A stretch of 64,000 nt of DNA. It comes from Liolophura sinensis. Taxonomy: Eukaryota > Mollusca > Polyplacophora > Chitonida > Chitonidae. Both the position numbers and the translations under genes were made by a program. The notes below the pieces were generated by a model. It was given only the letters and a program-made list of their open reading frames with translations, did not search any database and was not told where the DNA came from. The stretch covers positions 37,786,458 through 37,850,457 of the forward strand of contig NC_088300.1 in assembly GCF_032854445.1 (NCBI RefSeq), given 5' to 3'. Shown piece after piece: positions 43,867-56,258 of the stretch. Position 1 is the first letter of the stretch; every line of letters begins with the position of its first letter.

Positions 43867-44756
43867 ACACATCCATTAATCTTATAGTCAACAAATCAGT
43901 TATTGAGAAAGTCAGTTTAGTTCAAAACAAACTAGCCCCCGACAAGGTCATGTTGCCTCTCCTTGCTTCAGGTTCATGTTGTGGATTTCATATGGTACTT
44001 GGTAAAGTGTGGACAATTTCTAAGAGTTCATCCTCGCAGCTTTTGTAGGAACTGATGTATCGTTTTCTTCCATTTGGTGCAGTGTTTGACAATAACGACA
44101 GTAAACTTGATTTGTTTATTAACCGGTTTCCTTATAAAGCTTATAGATTTTAATACAGACCTGAAATCTTATTTACATAGGACTAGCAATCACTGTAACC
44201 TTTAACAAGTCAATCACGCACAAATCAGTATAAGTATAAACAATATATCAGTTCAATTAGTCTGCAGTATATAACTGCAAAAAAAAAAAAAACGGATATA
44301 AATGGCGGAAATGAGATAATTTCCACTAATTTTTTAAGTGTTTAAAAAATGCAATCCCCAAAGGTTCCAAAAGCACAACAGTTACCACATTTTAAGATCA
44401 GATTTCAGAGTGAATAAAACCGAATTGTCTGTCTATATATACGTACCAATATAATATTTGGACATAAAAAAGTGATACATATAATTAAGATGATACAATA
44501 TTATAATAATGACATTGGAAATAATGCTTACATGTTTAAATAATAATGTACAACAGGTTGAACAAGGAGAAATGCTCAAGCAGACGTAATATTTCACAAA
44601 TCTTTATACTGACAGTTGCAGTTAGTGGGAAATGTTGGTAATTGCCTGCGTGATTATAATATCTGAATCCTGCGCCATACAGGAAATTTCGGTAATCAGT
44701 GGTTTCGCATTTTGTTGTTCCAGTTTGTAGTCCAACAACATTTGCGTGGAGGAAAA

Positions 44757-44758
<2 letters not shown>

Positions 44759-44816
<58 letters not shown>
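44759..44816. repeat. (AT)29 microsatellite
   Basis: A perfect AT dinucleotide run of 58 bp. The Tyr-Ile repeat reading frames across it are artefacts. Confidence 0.97.
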
Positions 44817-44821
<5 letters not shown>

Positions 44822-45485
44822 GGACCAGGGAGGGTGGGGGTAAACATCGAAAAGCATAAGGCTGTAAATGCCTTGCAATGTATGCTTTGTCTGCCATTGT
44901 TTTCAGACACAACGTGTTATCGTTACAAAACACGTCATTACTAAGGTTTGCAAGGGTTTGCAGTGATACATCTCATTCTGTATAAAAGCGACTGACGAGA
45001 GTGACGAATGCTCTGTCTAGAGTGTTCGTTTACAGATAAGGTCATGCATGCAATGTATCTAAAAATGATTACTTCTTTTTCCGTCAAAGGAAAATGTATT
45101 TTGATAAAGCTAGGACGTGGCTTCTGTAAAACCTAGAGAGATCAAGACAAAGAGCTGGTTTCAACTTATCATAATTCAGTAACGAGACATTCAAACTGAT
45201 GATCAATGAGCGGAATTCAAGGTAGTTGTTATCATCATTCAACTAACAGCGACAGATGACATTTAGAGAGCAGTTAGACACGGTGACATTTTGGCCAGTA
45301 GAGGTAGAGAAGTGATAAGTGACTCGACAGCCGTAAAAGCCTATGGGTGAACAGTTCTACATGCTGCTCAGTTTCGTGTTCTGGAAACGAGACATAAACT
45401 AAAGAAAAATGTTGAATATTTTTGGACAGTTTGGTATAATTGTCTTCTATATACCCTAACGGGGCTCAGCAGCCCTCTACAAAGA

Positions 45486-45661
45486 GAAGCAAATCTTGTA
45501 ACTGATGGAACACCAATGCCATGTAGGCCTACCTACATAAAAACAATGCCAGTTATTTCAAGAGCAATTCAACTGATCATGAATAATCACAGGTGGCAAT
45601 GTTATTCAATGTTATTACAGGTAGAGAGCACTGCTGTTCCATCAGTTAGAAGATTTGCTTC
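45486..45661. repeat. 26-bp inverted repeat with 124-bp interior (foldback/MITE candidate)
   Basis: GAAGCAAATCTTGTAACTGA and six more bases at 45486-45511 pair with the reverse complement at 45636-45661, with one mismatch. Weaker pairing continues inward through CACCAATGC versus its counterpart. The arms point at each other like terminal inverted repeats. No clear target duplication was seen. Confidence 0.8.
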
Positions 45662-46162
45662 CCCTTGCAGGATGAGTCATATTATAAGTTAATTTTACAC
45701 ATACACGTATAAAATGTACACATTTCGGACTTGAAGCCCTACGTGTCTCATTGCACCTTCCAATCAGCCATAAAGTTGGTCAAGTTAAAGGAGACTTTCC
45801 GCTTCATTATGTTCGTGTGACTGGAGCAAGGTTGGATTGAACTGAGAAGGTCGACAGTAAGATAAAGGCGCGTTGTCCAGGTTAGGCGGGAATTCGTAAT
45901 ATCATCCAGCAATATTCAACCAACCCACATAGAATGATCAGTTATATATCAAATGCTGTAAAACTGCACGAGCCAGACGAGAGGTCTGTTTCTTTCTCCA
46001 ATCAACCGTCACGCGCGTCTAGTCGTTACTGAGAATCGTATTGAGTTGCGAGCGCTATTAAGGGCATATGTTTAGTGTTAATTTTTAAGTTAACTTTAAT
46101 TTGTGGACTTCGTTTAGAAATCTCAATAACTCAAGATTGTCCACATAATCTGTTCAATGGCG

Positions 46163-49100
46163 CTACGTGCACTTGATGTTACTGTCAGTCTGCTGGCACA
46201 TTTTGGGAAATGCTACAGCTGGCGATTTGTATGTGAATCCACTTAAACACCATTTGAGCTTACACTCGCTCCCTTGGCAGTTTCCTGGCTCTTGTCCGCA
46301 TGGATACGCAAAATATACTCCAAAAGAACACGAACATGGTCTTCCATCAAGATCCTCTTTGAAACTGTCTCTGTTTTGAACACAGGCGACATCGTCCTCT
46401 GTTCCTGAACATGATATCCGGTTCACATCTGACTGCATGTATTTAACACACTGGCATGACGGGACGCCCGGAGAGGATCCAGACGTACAATCCAAACATT
46501 GTTTGTAACACTGGCAAGCCTCCACCATGCTAGTCTTAGTGATACACATGTCGCCCCTGAATACAGAAAACACCACTGATTGTATTTCAGTGATTTTGAA
46601 AAGCGGATTTCATGTTGAATGTGTCTTGCCCATGCACAGATGATGCCCCAGTGTTTTTCATGAAATCGAATTATTTTACAGTAGTCCTTCTTATTTGGGA
46701 TTTCATTCTACTAAACCGAGCATAGTAAGGACTGTAAGTTACATTATACAATGCAAACACCGATGCAATGGTCTATTAATTTTTCTTATAGGCCGAATCG
46801 CCTGGTACAAGTGTGTTAACATGTTTGAAAGAACAATTGGGAAGCAATTATGAACTCCCGGGAATTCACAAGAAGGTGCAATGATAATTTTTGCAGTTGA
46901 TTTCAGGTAATATTGATTGTTAGTAAATATTGAAACAAAGCACATTTTCCTGGTTAGAACTACTTACGGAAAAGTTTTGTTACTGGTTACTGAGTCCAGT
47001 TTAGGCCCGAGCAAGGATGAGCAAGTGGGTCCAAGCATGTCTGCCCTCGTCACCGTACCTGAAACATAGTGCTAACCATGACGACTCCCAAGCTGATAAT
47101 CTACATTACCATTAGCTTGTTAGGTGCAGCTCTGATCCTACAGACATGCCACACAATGTTACTTTCTAGATTTCCAGAGTTATATCGCACAGGTAAGTGA
47201 CCAGTTGTCAGAATAACATTACATTTTAGTGCTCGGTTGCTAAACATTAAGAAAGGTTCGCAGTTTTCTGTTTTGGGGAGGTCCATACCTTGAGAAAACT
47301 GGGAAATACTGCGAATATGTCAGAAGTCCAGGCCAAAGGCTTACCTGACTTATACCTAAGCCTGCCCGGTAGTTGGTGGCACCCGTCCGTCCTTAGTGGT
47401 AGGATCACACTTGGAGCTTCGAATGGTTGAGTAGAGCTTGACAGTATGATGTCGCGAGTTGGCTGACTCTCCTAAACAAGCAATGGATATTTTCAATACC
47501 TATTAGGAAAAGGCTTATTCTGGAACGCAACTTTGGCATAGCATTTATACACAGCAATTGGTTGGAGAATGTGTTAATATTATTAAAACGTGCACCGCTT
47601 CGCTGGCCTAGTAGGTAGAGCGTTCGCCTCGAAGTCAGGATCTCTGGGATCGAACGCGGCTTGGGTCATGCCAAAGACTTTTAAAATGGCATTTGCTTTT
47701 TGCATCGCTCGGCGTTCAGCACTGACGGATTAGAGCAAAGGAACGGAACTGGTTGGCCGGTGTCGGCTCAAAGGTAGGTGTTGGTGTTGTGGATATTTGA
47801 GGAGATATAGTTAAGAACGCATACGTGCAACGGCTAGATACCTTGATACCTTGTGGATGAAACAAAGAATCACTCAGGTAAAATCTAGGTTTTGACAAGC
47901 ATGAGACCACCTGTGACAGAACGCGTAAGCTACATTAGTAAGATGGTAACATCTACATACCTGGATTTTCGCTGCAGACAAGAACTGCCCTTCCATGCTT
48001 GCTTCTTCACAGAACAATACAGTGCTGTTGTAGTTGTTTTTCAAATCATCGGCTCCTCTTGTCATAGCAACGATTGTTTGAGAGCCCTTTAAAGGTAACA
48101 GATTCTTCACTTTGACAACGACCATTAAGCGTTCTGAATGTTAATTATTTAACAAATCATTAAGACCTTTCACTTGGATATATATACGGTTGCTGTTTTA
48201 CTATTCTTCTGGAGCCGTACGTGGAAAGGTCTTTCAGCAACCTGCGCACTGTCGTGGGTTTACCCCGGGCGCTGCCCGGTTTCCTCCCACCATAATGCTG
48301 GTCGCCGTTGTATAAGTGAAATATTCTTGAGTACGGCGTAAAACACCAATCAAATAAATAAATATTCTTCTGGAGTGATGGTAGAATGGTCCATTTCCAA
48401 CTCTATCAATATCACAAGATCCCGGAAGCACATCACTAGGGGGAGAAGTCATCAGTGCTAACTGATAATCGGCACGTGTTTCAGGCACGAAGATCAAAAT
48501 GAATGAGTCATCTCATTGCTGTTTTAATTTGCATATGATCGTCATATAATTATGATGATGTGCAATGTTGCCTATACCGCAATCATAGACTAGCTTTACC
48601 AAAAATATCAACACTGTGTTGTATGCCGGTTTGTTATACTCATTAGTAAATATAAGACGTCTCATAGACAACATTAGATAGAGTTATTGCATGCGATTTG
48701 CCGTGCTATCGACTCATCGAATTCCAGAAATGGAATGAAAATGGTACATGCATGTTTATTCCATAAACCGCGTTCATTCGATGCGATTTGTGGAATGCTT
48801 CAATCACATGAAATAGAACATGTTTGGTTTTCATTTTAGCAGTCGAATACAAGTCACGTGTCACATCTTGTGAACGCGGCGTTAGCGCGCCCGAGCAGTA
48901 GAGCATTTCATGGGACACCGGCTCGTTTGTCTTCACTTTGTGGTAAATAGAGTTTGCGTGAAATTTCTGGCCTCACTTAATCTTTGAAGTGATTTCAGGT
49001 TAAGCCGCACTCACAGGGCGCAACTTTCGAGTCAACACGTCGAATTCATTTATTTGTTTTTTTGATCGGTGTTTTCCGCCGTACTCATGAATATTTCACT

Positions 49101-52100
49101 TAAACGACGGCGACCAGCATTAAGATTGGGAGGGGGGGGGGGGGGGGAAACCGAGCAGGGGCCGGCGGAACGTCGAATTCGACATTGCGCTACTAACATT
49201 TCATGGAACTGTAGCATTCGGCAAATTGCCCCGTCTTTCGTCGCTTATGAACAAGAATTTTTTCTATTTTCATTCCACTTCTCGAATTCCACGAATCGCA
49301 TCATGTGAACGCGACTTTCTTAGTACCTAATTAGATACCTGAGGGCACTTACAGTTGTAACATATTGTGCCAAAGCGCTACAGATAATGGGTTATTCACA
49401 TGGATCAAGCTTTGTTCATAGAACTTCACTTAAACTGTGCCAGAAAGTTTGCTCATCACTATTCCAACCTTTCTTCAAACCATCATTTGAATGCATGCGG
49501 CATAGTTTTAGATCACTTGACATTTTTGTACTTGTAGGTTTATAACATAGCATTCATTCTGTTTGATGATCACATGTTACTTACTGGCGTTAATACCGAA
49601 TGTTCTCTTCATTTCGAGGAGCCATATTTGAGAACGTCAGACTTCTCCTTCATGGTCTGATTATGATTTTGGTAAAAGATGTCAAAGATTCGCTTTACCT
49701 TGTTTTGTTTTGTTTTTAGCCTAGTTTGGCTGATAAGGTTTTCTTTAATTGAGGAGACTACCATGCAGCACATATGATAATACACACAGAAACTTGAGGC
49801 ATGGAAATATAATTTGTTCCCAAACAGCTTTACTTTCCTATCCGTGCAGCCATTGTTTTTAGATGGAGTTTTAAAGGTCATCGACGAAAGACAAAAGATG
49901 GAAGGTTATTTACCGTACTTCACGGAATGTAATGGTAAAAAAACTGGATATCTAAATCAAGCTAAAAAATATTGAACACTTACGCGTTGATATTCGGTTA
50001 CCTTTGGAAGTGTGTATCCGTGGTAATTTATGTGGATAAAGGTACCTACCTGGTTGAACTTCTGGATGATGTAGACAGCATAATCATCGGTTTGGTAATA
50101 AATCCACTGTGTATTTATTTCCTCTTCCAAGGCAATGGACTCCATTACGGTTGGACTTCCACTCGACCTGCTGATGACGGAAGTGACGTCAGCCTCGAAC
50201 AGAGAATCGACCACTGAGACTATGCTGGCTTTTTCTGTGGTGGGTGGAGGTGTCACCTGATACAACAGCCAGAGGGTTGTAATACATATTTGTATGTACT
50301 AGTAACTACATCTATTGTCATGCGCTCTTATCATTGTTGGTCTTGTCGTGATGCACGTCAGTCAGATGTTACATTACCACTTATATTTAGATCAATATAT
50401 TGAGAGAAAAAAATAGTTCAAAAAAGGTTAACAGAGATTTATGCCTCCATTTATTTTCTAGATCAATAACGTACACCTTTATAGCAAATGTTCCAACTGG
50501 CAACACAATACAGCTGTTTACAGATGAAATTCATGGAATAGCGTCCCTTGTGTCCAAGATGTGCCTTCCAGTTGATGAGGCATGCGAGATTGAATTTATT
50601 AAATGTTGCAAAGATAAGTGCAAGCTTCACTCATGTAGTGGTATGGCACAGAACCAAGACAAAGTTTGGGGGTTTATGAGCTCTTGAAGTTGAAGTTGAT
50701 AAATTTACATATGTGGTAATGAAAATCAGTTAGCTTATGTCACTATTTAAGCTTGCCAGCGGCCATTGCACAGTGGTCAAATATGTATATTTGAAATTCG
50801 AAAGTGATGGCTATCGATGCATGATGTCATTTCGGGACATTGGAGATCATTTATCGTTTATTACCGTTACCATTGACTGTCAACGAATTGTGCAAATTGA
50901 AACTGAATGGGATATTGTATATAATTCTGTATAAGTAATACTCAACAAGCAATTGTATAGAGCTATCCCGCTAAATATACGTAAGTACATGTAATGGCAA
51001 TTAACATTTGGTTCATTTGATCATTTGATCGAACCCTGTAAGTCTATACTGTAAATAAATAAATCAATAAATAAATAAGAAACACTGGCAGTTTTGTATA
51101 TTTCATAACCCCAGGACTTAAGTGCATTTTCTCTGGCATAACGAGCATCAGCTTCATGTGCATGTATATATATCCTGCTCAGTGGTGGAGCACAGTGTTT
51201 CGCACTACCTGGCGTACAGTGTTTAAAATGCGGCAGACTAAGCTACAGGACCATGAGGTGATAAGAGGTCTCCCTGCTTCACACCAATAAACCAGTCAGA
51301 ATTCACTTACGTCACTGTTTTAATCCTCGGGGTGCACGTGTTGCCGTTTTTAAAAGCTAGGATTCTTCGAGACGACTAAGAACTGTAAGCAGGAGTATAC
51401 TCAAGTGTGAGTGCGCAGACGCAGAACAAACAAATGCTGATGACCTGTGTTCCTCGTCTCCTGGGAGACACGTGCCTGTTCAGTGAACGACAAGCAGACA
51501 ACTCATTATGTTATCAATGTTTGTTAAGAATTTTCTACCGGCTCGCTGCTACTGTCAATCATTGACCATGCAATGCGGCCACTTGTTCGAATCCAGCTCT
51601 CCCTACCGCCGCAGCAGCCAACCAAACGGTTACTAGTATCAGGTGTTCGGGAAAGGTCGGTTGTTTACTCTAGGTTATAATTTTGTTATACGAACGGTCA
51701 GTTCCAGTCACTTAAAGGCTTAAACTAGTTTTTATAGTTTTGCAACGATTATATTGCTATGTCTGCAGCGCTTGTCTAAGCATGCATGTATTGGAAGCAA
51801 AAGAATCAAGCCGTCCTGAGACTGGTCATAAGAAAAACTTTAAATTTGTCGGCCATATTAAGAAGATAGAGCTGGTTCTACAGTGGGTTGCGTGTCAGTA
51901 TGTGTATGCGTTGGACGTATACCTGGTGTCCTCGACATGACGTTACAATGTTTATTTACTTATTTATTTATTTATTTACCTAAGAATACTTCTCATATAT
52001 AATGGCGGAATGCATTGTTGTGCACTTTGAGAAAACCGAGCAGAGCCCCAGGGAAAACTATGACCATCCGAGGTTTGCTGGCAGACTTTCCCATGGACCA

Positions 52101-55057
52101 CCAGAGAGAAAGCCAGCATGAGTTAGACTTGAACTCACAGTGATCACATTGGTGATATGTTCCTGATGACCACTTTTTTAGTAATTACTTGACAATTTTT
52201 AATCGTCATTGCTGTTGTATTGTACGGGTCCATGGTGATGGAGGAGGAGCTTAAAGCTTGTGCCAAAAAGTAGCAAGGTTATAGTACTCTCGGCTCACCG
52301 CACAAAATCTTACGCTTCCGACAATGCCGTCATTTTGTAACCGTCTCGCAATCGTCCCATTATATGTTTTACTTCATCTCATAAAACGTGTGTTTCTTCT
52401 TTCGTACGCTATTCACTGTTGGTTAATAGAATTGGCGTATTATAGCCTTAGTGCAGTGGGGCGCTTGGCTATTACCTACACAATGGCAGAACTTTAGCGG
52501 CCCTCGCGTGAAATTTAACTTTTTTTCTAGATTTGCATTAAGATGGCTGCTTACCCTACCTGATATCGTCTGCATTGTCAGAGCTTAAATAGGTCATGAA
52601 CACGAAATTGATTCTTAAGCGTGGACAAAATATTCCGATTCGTTAAGATTTAGGGCAAATTGGAGAAATAAACTGTAGTGGTGAACCAGGGAAAATCTAA
52701 GCGTTACATATAAATGCGAGTGTATAATGATATAAGGCAAGATATAATTTTTGACTTGTGTTATATACATACCAATGGTTTCCTACATCTGAGCGCCTTC
52801 AAATTTTTAAAGATATATATGTATATACTGTAGAAAACTGCGAAATATATACAAATCATTTCTGAATAGACTGTGAATAGTAATTCTTAGAGAACTATTG
52901 AATAAACTCTATGACACAAGTAGATATATTAGCAATATTAAAAACGATTAACCGACACCTTCACTTTCCCACATGAGATTCCTAGATTTTCCACGGCATG
53001 CAGAGCGAGCTCAGCATGAATGTCACATTGATAGTAGGCACGTTATTTCCAATGAACTCCATGTAAGCTTACGCCATCTAGAAATATATCGAATGAAACT
53101 AAGCATAAGTTTTCAAAGATATGTACTCTTATACAATTTCAGACTCTTCCGCTACATATGCCAGCCCACACGTGTCAAAAGTCGCTCTGACAATTAAACA
53201 CTACACCTAGCTGCAACAGATTAGTGGGTTGTGTATGAATTGTTCCTCTGTTAAATAATTATAAATATATGTACATATAGTTTGATACAAAAATAAGTGT
53301 TACGGGACATTTGGACCTATATATACAATCCTTTGCAGGAGTAACCTATATCAGGAGTAACCTATATCAGGAGTAACCTATATCAGGAGTAGCCTATATA
53401 CCAGTATTGTATATACAGGACCTCTCTCTACGCCCCTCTGTCTCCTACACTACTATTATATATTCTTCAGAGCTAGGTGTAAATGTTAATGAATTCTAGA
53501 CTGTTGAAGAGCACCTGAGCAGGTAACAGCTTTGAATACAGGTCCAAGTCTGAGTCAGAGGACAACTCCTGAAACCCCATTCTGAGGAGGATTTGCACAC
53601 TCTAACTACTTAAATTAAAGACGCGGACTTGTGTCAAAAAAAAAAACCTAGCGGGCCCCTCTCGTGACGAGTTCGCCGAAAAATAGCTGCACGTTTAGGA
53701 ATTTGCTGAGCAAATAGCAGCCAATGCGATACATTTCTTCAGGGTTACAGAGGTGCTGGAGGAAAGGTTGGCGTTGTAAATGACTCATAAGCAGCACTTT
53801 TCTCTTTACAATGACGATCAGACAAATCTTACCCCCATTTCCATAAAACGATCTGAGTATAAACTTTGACCGGAAGAAAGGGGTATAGCGGGTAATAAGT
53901 TAGTGCATTTATAGAATATGATGTGTATCACTCGACTGATTGACAAGGTTTTCGACGTTTTTAGTCAATTGTCACACAAATGCACCTTTCACTAAGAAAA
54001 TAAGCCTTGCATTTGAAAAACAAAAAGTTCACTAAATCCTTACAACAGTATAAAAATTCTTAAATATATCACTGTCGTACAAGACTAAGGGTTATGCAGA
54101 GGGTTGTTCTCTTTATTTATCGACAGATAGATTGGTGCGTCATTATATGTACATTATTCAGAAAAACTTAGGCCTCTTTCAGAAAAATAAGCTACTGCTA
54201 TAAATATCCTACATAGATAAAGAACTGGTCGATAACCTTGAAGTATGTGATGAAGAAATGGTCGATAACACTGAAGCATGTGATGAAGAACTGGTCGATA
54301 ACACTGAAGCATGTGATAAAGAACAAGTTTTACTCATCCTGATTTAATCAGTCAGATATATGGAAACTGACTCAAGTAAATATGCAACTCTCGTAAAGCA
54401 CCTCTGCCAGATGCACATGCATAAAACACTAACAGTACTGGCTTCTTTTAAGGATAAAACGTCGTGGAAAGCCTCACTGTATTCCTTATTCACTTACATT
54501 AATAAAATCGCCTTTTCAACAGAATTATCAACAGAATCTGGAATATTCCCTGCGTACTGAATAGTATAAAAGATCATCCAAATCATCGTTATCAGTAGAA
54601 ATATAGTTATGTTTGAAATGTATTGGTAAAAGTTGATAGGTAAACAAAATATGCTAATCTAGGCTGGCAAACACTTGTGACATGTTGTGTGAAGAGAAAC
54701 CATGCACGTATATGTTTAAATTGATTGATACAAATATTAAGATAAAAAGATCTTCTATTCCGTAGTCTTCTGATTCCAAATGACAATGGGAAAGTGTATT
54801 ATACATACCGTCGTTGTAGGAGAAGTTTGTGATGTATCGTTTATCCCGGAAGGTTCAGTCTTGGCCACTGTGGGGTTCGAACTCTCGTCCTCCGGTTTAG
54901 TGGCCATTACAACAGCTACAGCAATGATAACGACCAGTAAAACAGTGGCTACTCCCACACCAACACCAATCTTGATCAACAGTTTTCTTTTCGCAGGCTC
55001 ACTGCAACAAGTGTCGACTTTGGATTTAGTCTCCGTTTTGTTTTTGGTCGAACTCAT
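46163..55057 (-). CDS. Unrecognised type II single-pass membrane protein with cysteine-rich C-terminus
   Basis: I do not recognise the family. Exons in transcript order: 54809-55057, 50050-50256, 47961-48086, 47345-47471, 46968-47058, 46163-46556. All junctions are GT-AG and phases fit, giving 397 aa. The third exon's acceptor (48087) is the least certain boundary. Residues 1-25 are basic with a CC pair at 17-18. A transmembrane helix spans about 30-52 (IGVGVGVATVLLVVIIAVAV), followed by an acidic start and a Thr/Pro-rich stalk that continues smoothly across the exon 1/2 junction. No signal peptide precedes it, so the N-terminus should be cytosolic. Exon 2 ends WIYYQTDDYAVYIIQKFNQ, which loosely recalls the start of BRICHOS domains; this is speculative. 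The last exon holds 17 cysteines in about 130 residues and ends NIKCT-stop. The intron containing 48215-48362 carries a SINE. Confidence 0.65.
47582..47800 (+). mobile_element. tRNA-derived SINE, family B (sense)
   Basis: The tRNA-like head GGCCTAGTAGGTAGAGCGTT (A box) and GGGATCGAACG (B box) is followed by CATGCCAAAGACTTTTAAAA and CGGCGTTCAGCACTGACGGA. The 3' end is lost. It lies between two exons of the minus-strand membrane-protein gene. Confidence 0.75.
48215..48362 (+). mobile_element. SINE family A, 5'-truncated, with perfect 13-bp target-site duplication
   Basis: TATTCTTCTGGAG flanks the insert at 48202-48214 and 48363-48375. The insert starts mid-body (CCGTACGTGGAAAGGTCTTT) and ends CAATCAAATAAATAAA. 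It is close to the family consensus, hence probably young. It lies in the intron between exons 2 and 3 of the membrane-protein gene. Confidence 0.93.
49048..49169 (-). mobile_element. SINE family A, 5'-truncated (antisense), with 11-bp target-site duplication
   Basis: ACGTCGAATTC flanks it at 49037-49047 and 49170-49180. The inverted tail ATTTATTTGTTTTTTTGATC leads to the 3' body. A run of about 17 G expands the usual GTGGGAGGAAACC stretch. Confidence 0.9.
51950..52170 (-). mobile_element. SINE family A (antisense, diverged)
   Basis: The inverted tail TTTATTTACTTATTTATTTA is followed by the recognisable body (CCGAGCAGAGCCCCAGGGAA) and head remnant (GACTTGAACTCACAGTGATC). It lies in the first intron of the membrane-protein gene. 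Confidence 0.85.
53336..53400. repeat. 17-bp tandem repeat, about four copies
   Basis: AGGAGTAACCTATATC is repeated head to tail, ending in a variant AGGAGTAGCC. It lies in the first intron of the membrane-protein gene. Confidence 0.9.
54218..54325. repeat. 33-bp tandem repeat, three copies
   Basis: GAACTGGTCGATAACACTGA then AGCATGTGATGAA is repeated with minor variation. It lies in the first intron of the membrane-protein gene, about 0.5 kb from its first exon. Confidence 0.9.
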
Positions 55058-55589
55058 ATTTGTGATAGTCCCTTGTCACCAGTTATCCAATGAAATATTA
55101 TGACGTGTAAATAAAATTTTACAATACAACTGATAAATACAATCACTTTAACAAGTCATTCCAAGAGCCCCACATCCGGAACAATGTCCTACCCACACTC
55201 CAAGATTCCTTTTCGACACAAAGATGATATAATCTGTGGAGACAGGTAACTAAGAATGCTTCACTTCTTCCGCCTGTCCAATGCTGGCTACTGATGATTT
55301 TGACAGGTAAGTTAAAGAGCAACTCTCAAATAAGCTCTCCCGGCTAATTCAGGCTGACGTAGCGGCAAATACAAAAGTCCGCCTTATGTAAATAGTAAAA
55401 GGCTTGGCTATTGCCGGGTACAGGACGAAGCCACTCTCTAATGGGCTACTCACGACACATGGCTGAGCCTTGAGTTACATCCCTACACTCTAGCTGTCGC
55501 CCAGTTCGTTTTCACTGCACAGAAAATTACGTCACCAGTAAAGGCTACACGGTACATGAGACGATGGTTTGTCAAATATTTCATGGCTG

Positions 55590-55805
55590 CTTGTATTTAC
55601 TTATTTTGATTAGTATTATGCGCAGTGATATTTCATTTATACGACGGCGGTCAGCATTACGGTGGGGGAAAGTCGGACAGATCCCGGGGAAAACCCGCAA
55701 CCATGTGCAGCTTGCTGACAGACCTTCCCACGTAAGTCTAGAGAGAAAGACAGCATGAGCTGGACTTGAACTCTCGGCGACAACATTATTGAGAGGCTCC
55801 GTGGT
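55590..55805 (-). mobile_element. SINE family A (antisense)
   Basis: The inverted tail TATTTACTTATTTTGATTAG is followed by the body and head remnant through GACTTGAACTCTCGGCGACA and GAGAGGCTCCGTGG. It lies about 0.5 kb upstream of the membrane-protein gene's start. Confidence 0.88.
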
Positions 55806-56029
55806 CACTGAAAGTGTGATATTCGTAGTAGGTGGTTTGTATCCACCGAAGGCACCACCTTTGTTAGGTACCTGACAAATATACTGACTTATAGCCGCTG
55901 TCCAACCAGCGAAAGCTGATTTCGAGCACGTCAGATCGGTCAAGAACCGATCGGCCAGTCCATTGACAATGACATTTTCATGCTGTATGAGTTTTTTTTC
56001 TAAAGTTAATGTCATGTAACATTATAGCA

Positions 56030-56110
56030 TTATGGCAAGTAGTAGCAAGTGCCACCGTACCCACAGTGCCCTGGGGTATCCGGTGGGCACCCGTAAAGCA
56101 TAACATCTAG
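56030..56110 (-). other. Half EGF-like motif in a short open frame
   Basis: The minus-strand frame reads YGCPPDTPGHCGYGGTCYYL and then stops one residue later. The C-x7-C-x5-C spacing and GGTCYY match the first half of EGF-ligand domains, but the second half is absent and no donor precedes the stop. It may be a decayed exon or chance. Confidence 0.25.
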
Positions 56111-56258
56111 AATAGGCACTGTATAGGTGCAAGATAAAGTGGAAAGTACTAATGCGGCATCTGCAAGTTTGTACGTGTATTGCTCTGTTGCTCTTTTCAC
56201 AGTATTCATCATCTGCGCTACGGCAGCTGACGATGATGGTAAGGAAGTGTATCTTTGA

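Larger units (their letters stand above)
43096..46162. other. Tail-to-tail intergenic region, mARC and the minus-strand membrane-protein gene
   Basis: An ATTAAA at about 43295-43300 is a candidate mARC polyadenylation signal. On the minus strand ATTAAA (46095-46100), 63 bp past the stop of the other gene, is a candidate for that gene. Between them are a SINE-like copy, an AT microsatellite and a large inverted repeat, and no supported gene. Confidence 0.55.

Noticed and set aside
44536-44933. Minus-strand frames with Tyr-Ile repeats
   Set aside because: Translation of the (AT)29 microsatellite.
47716-47910. Minus-strand frame with ISTTPTPTFEPTPANQ as an exon of the membrane-protein gene
   Set aside because: Much of it is antisense SINE family B, and the exon at 47345-47471 already supplies the phase needed between neighbours.
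50400-50934. Two plus-strand frames of 95 and 65 codons, the first Cys-containing
   Set aside because: No homology recognised, no splice logic, and they lie in the first intron of a minus-strand gene.
54360-54560. 66-codon plus-strand frame
   Set aside because: No domain, no splice sites in phase, adjacent to a short tandem repeat.
55581-56015. 144-codon minus-strand frame
   Set aside because: Its C-terminal half is antisense SINE family A; the remainder (to TAAISQYICQ) has a possible donor but no recognisable homology or partner exon.
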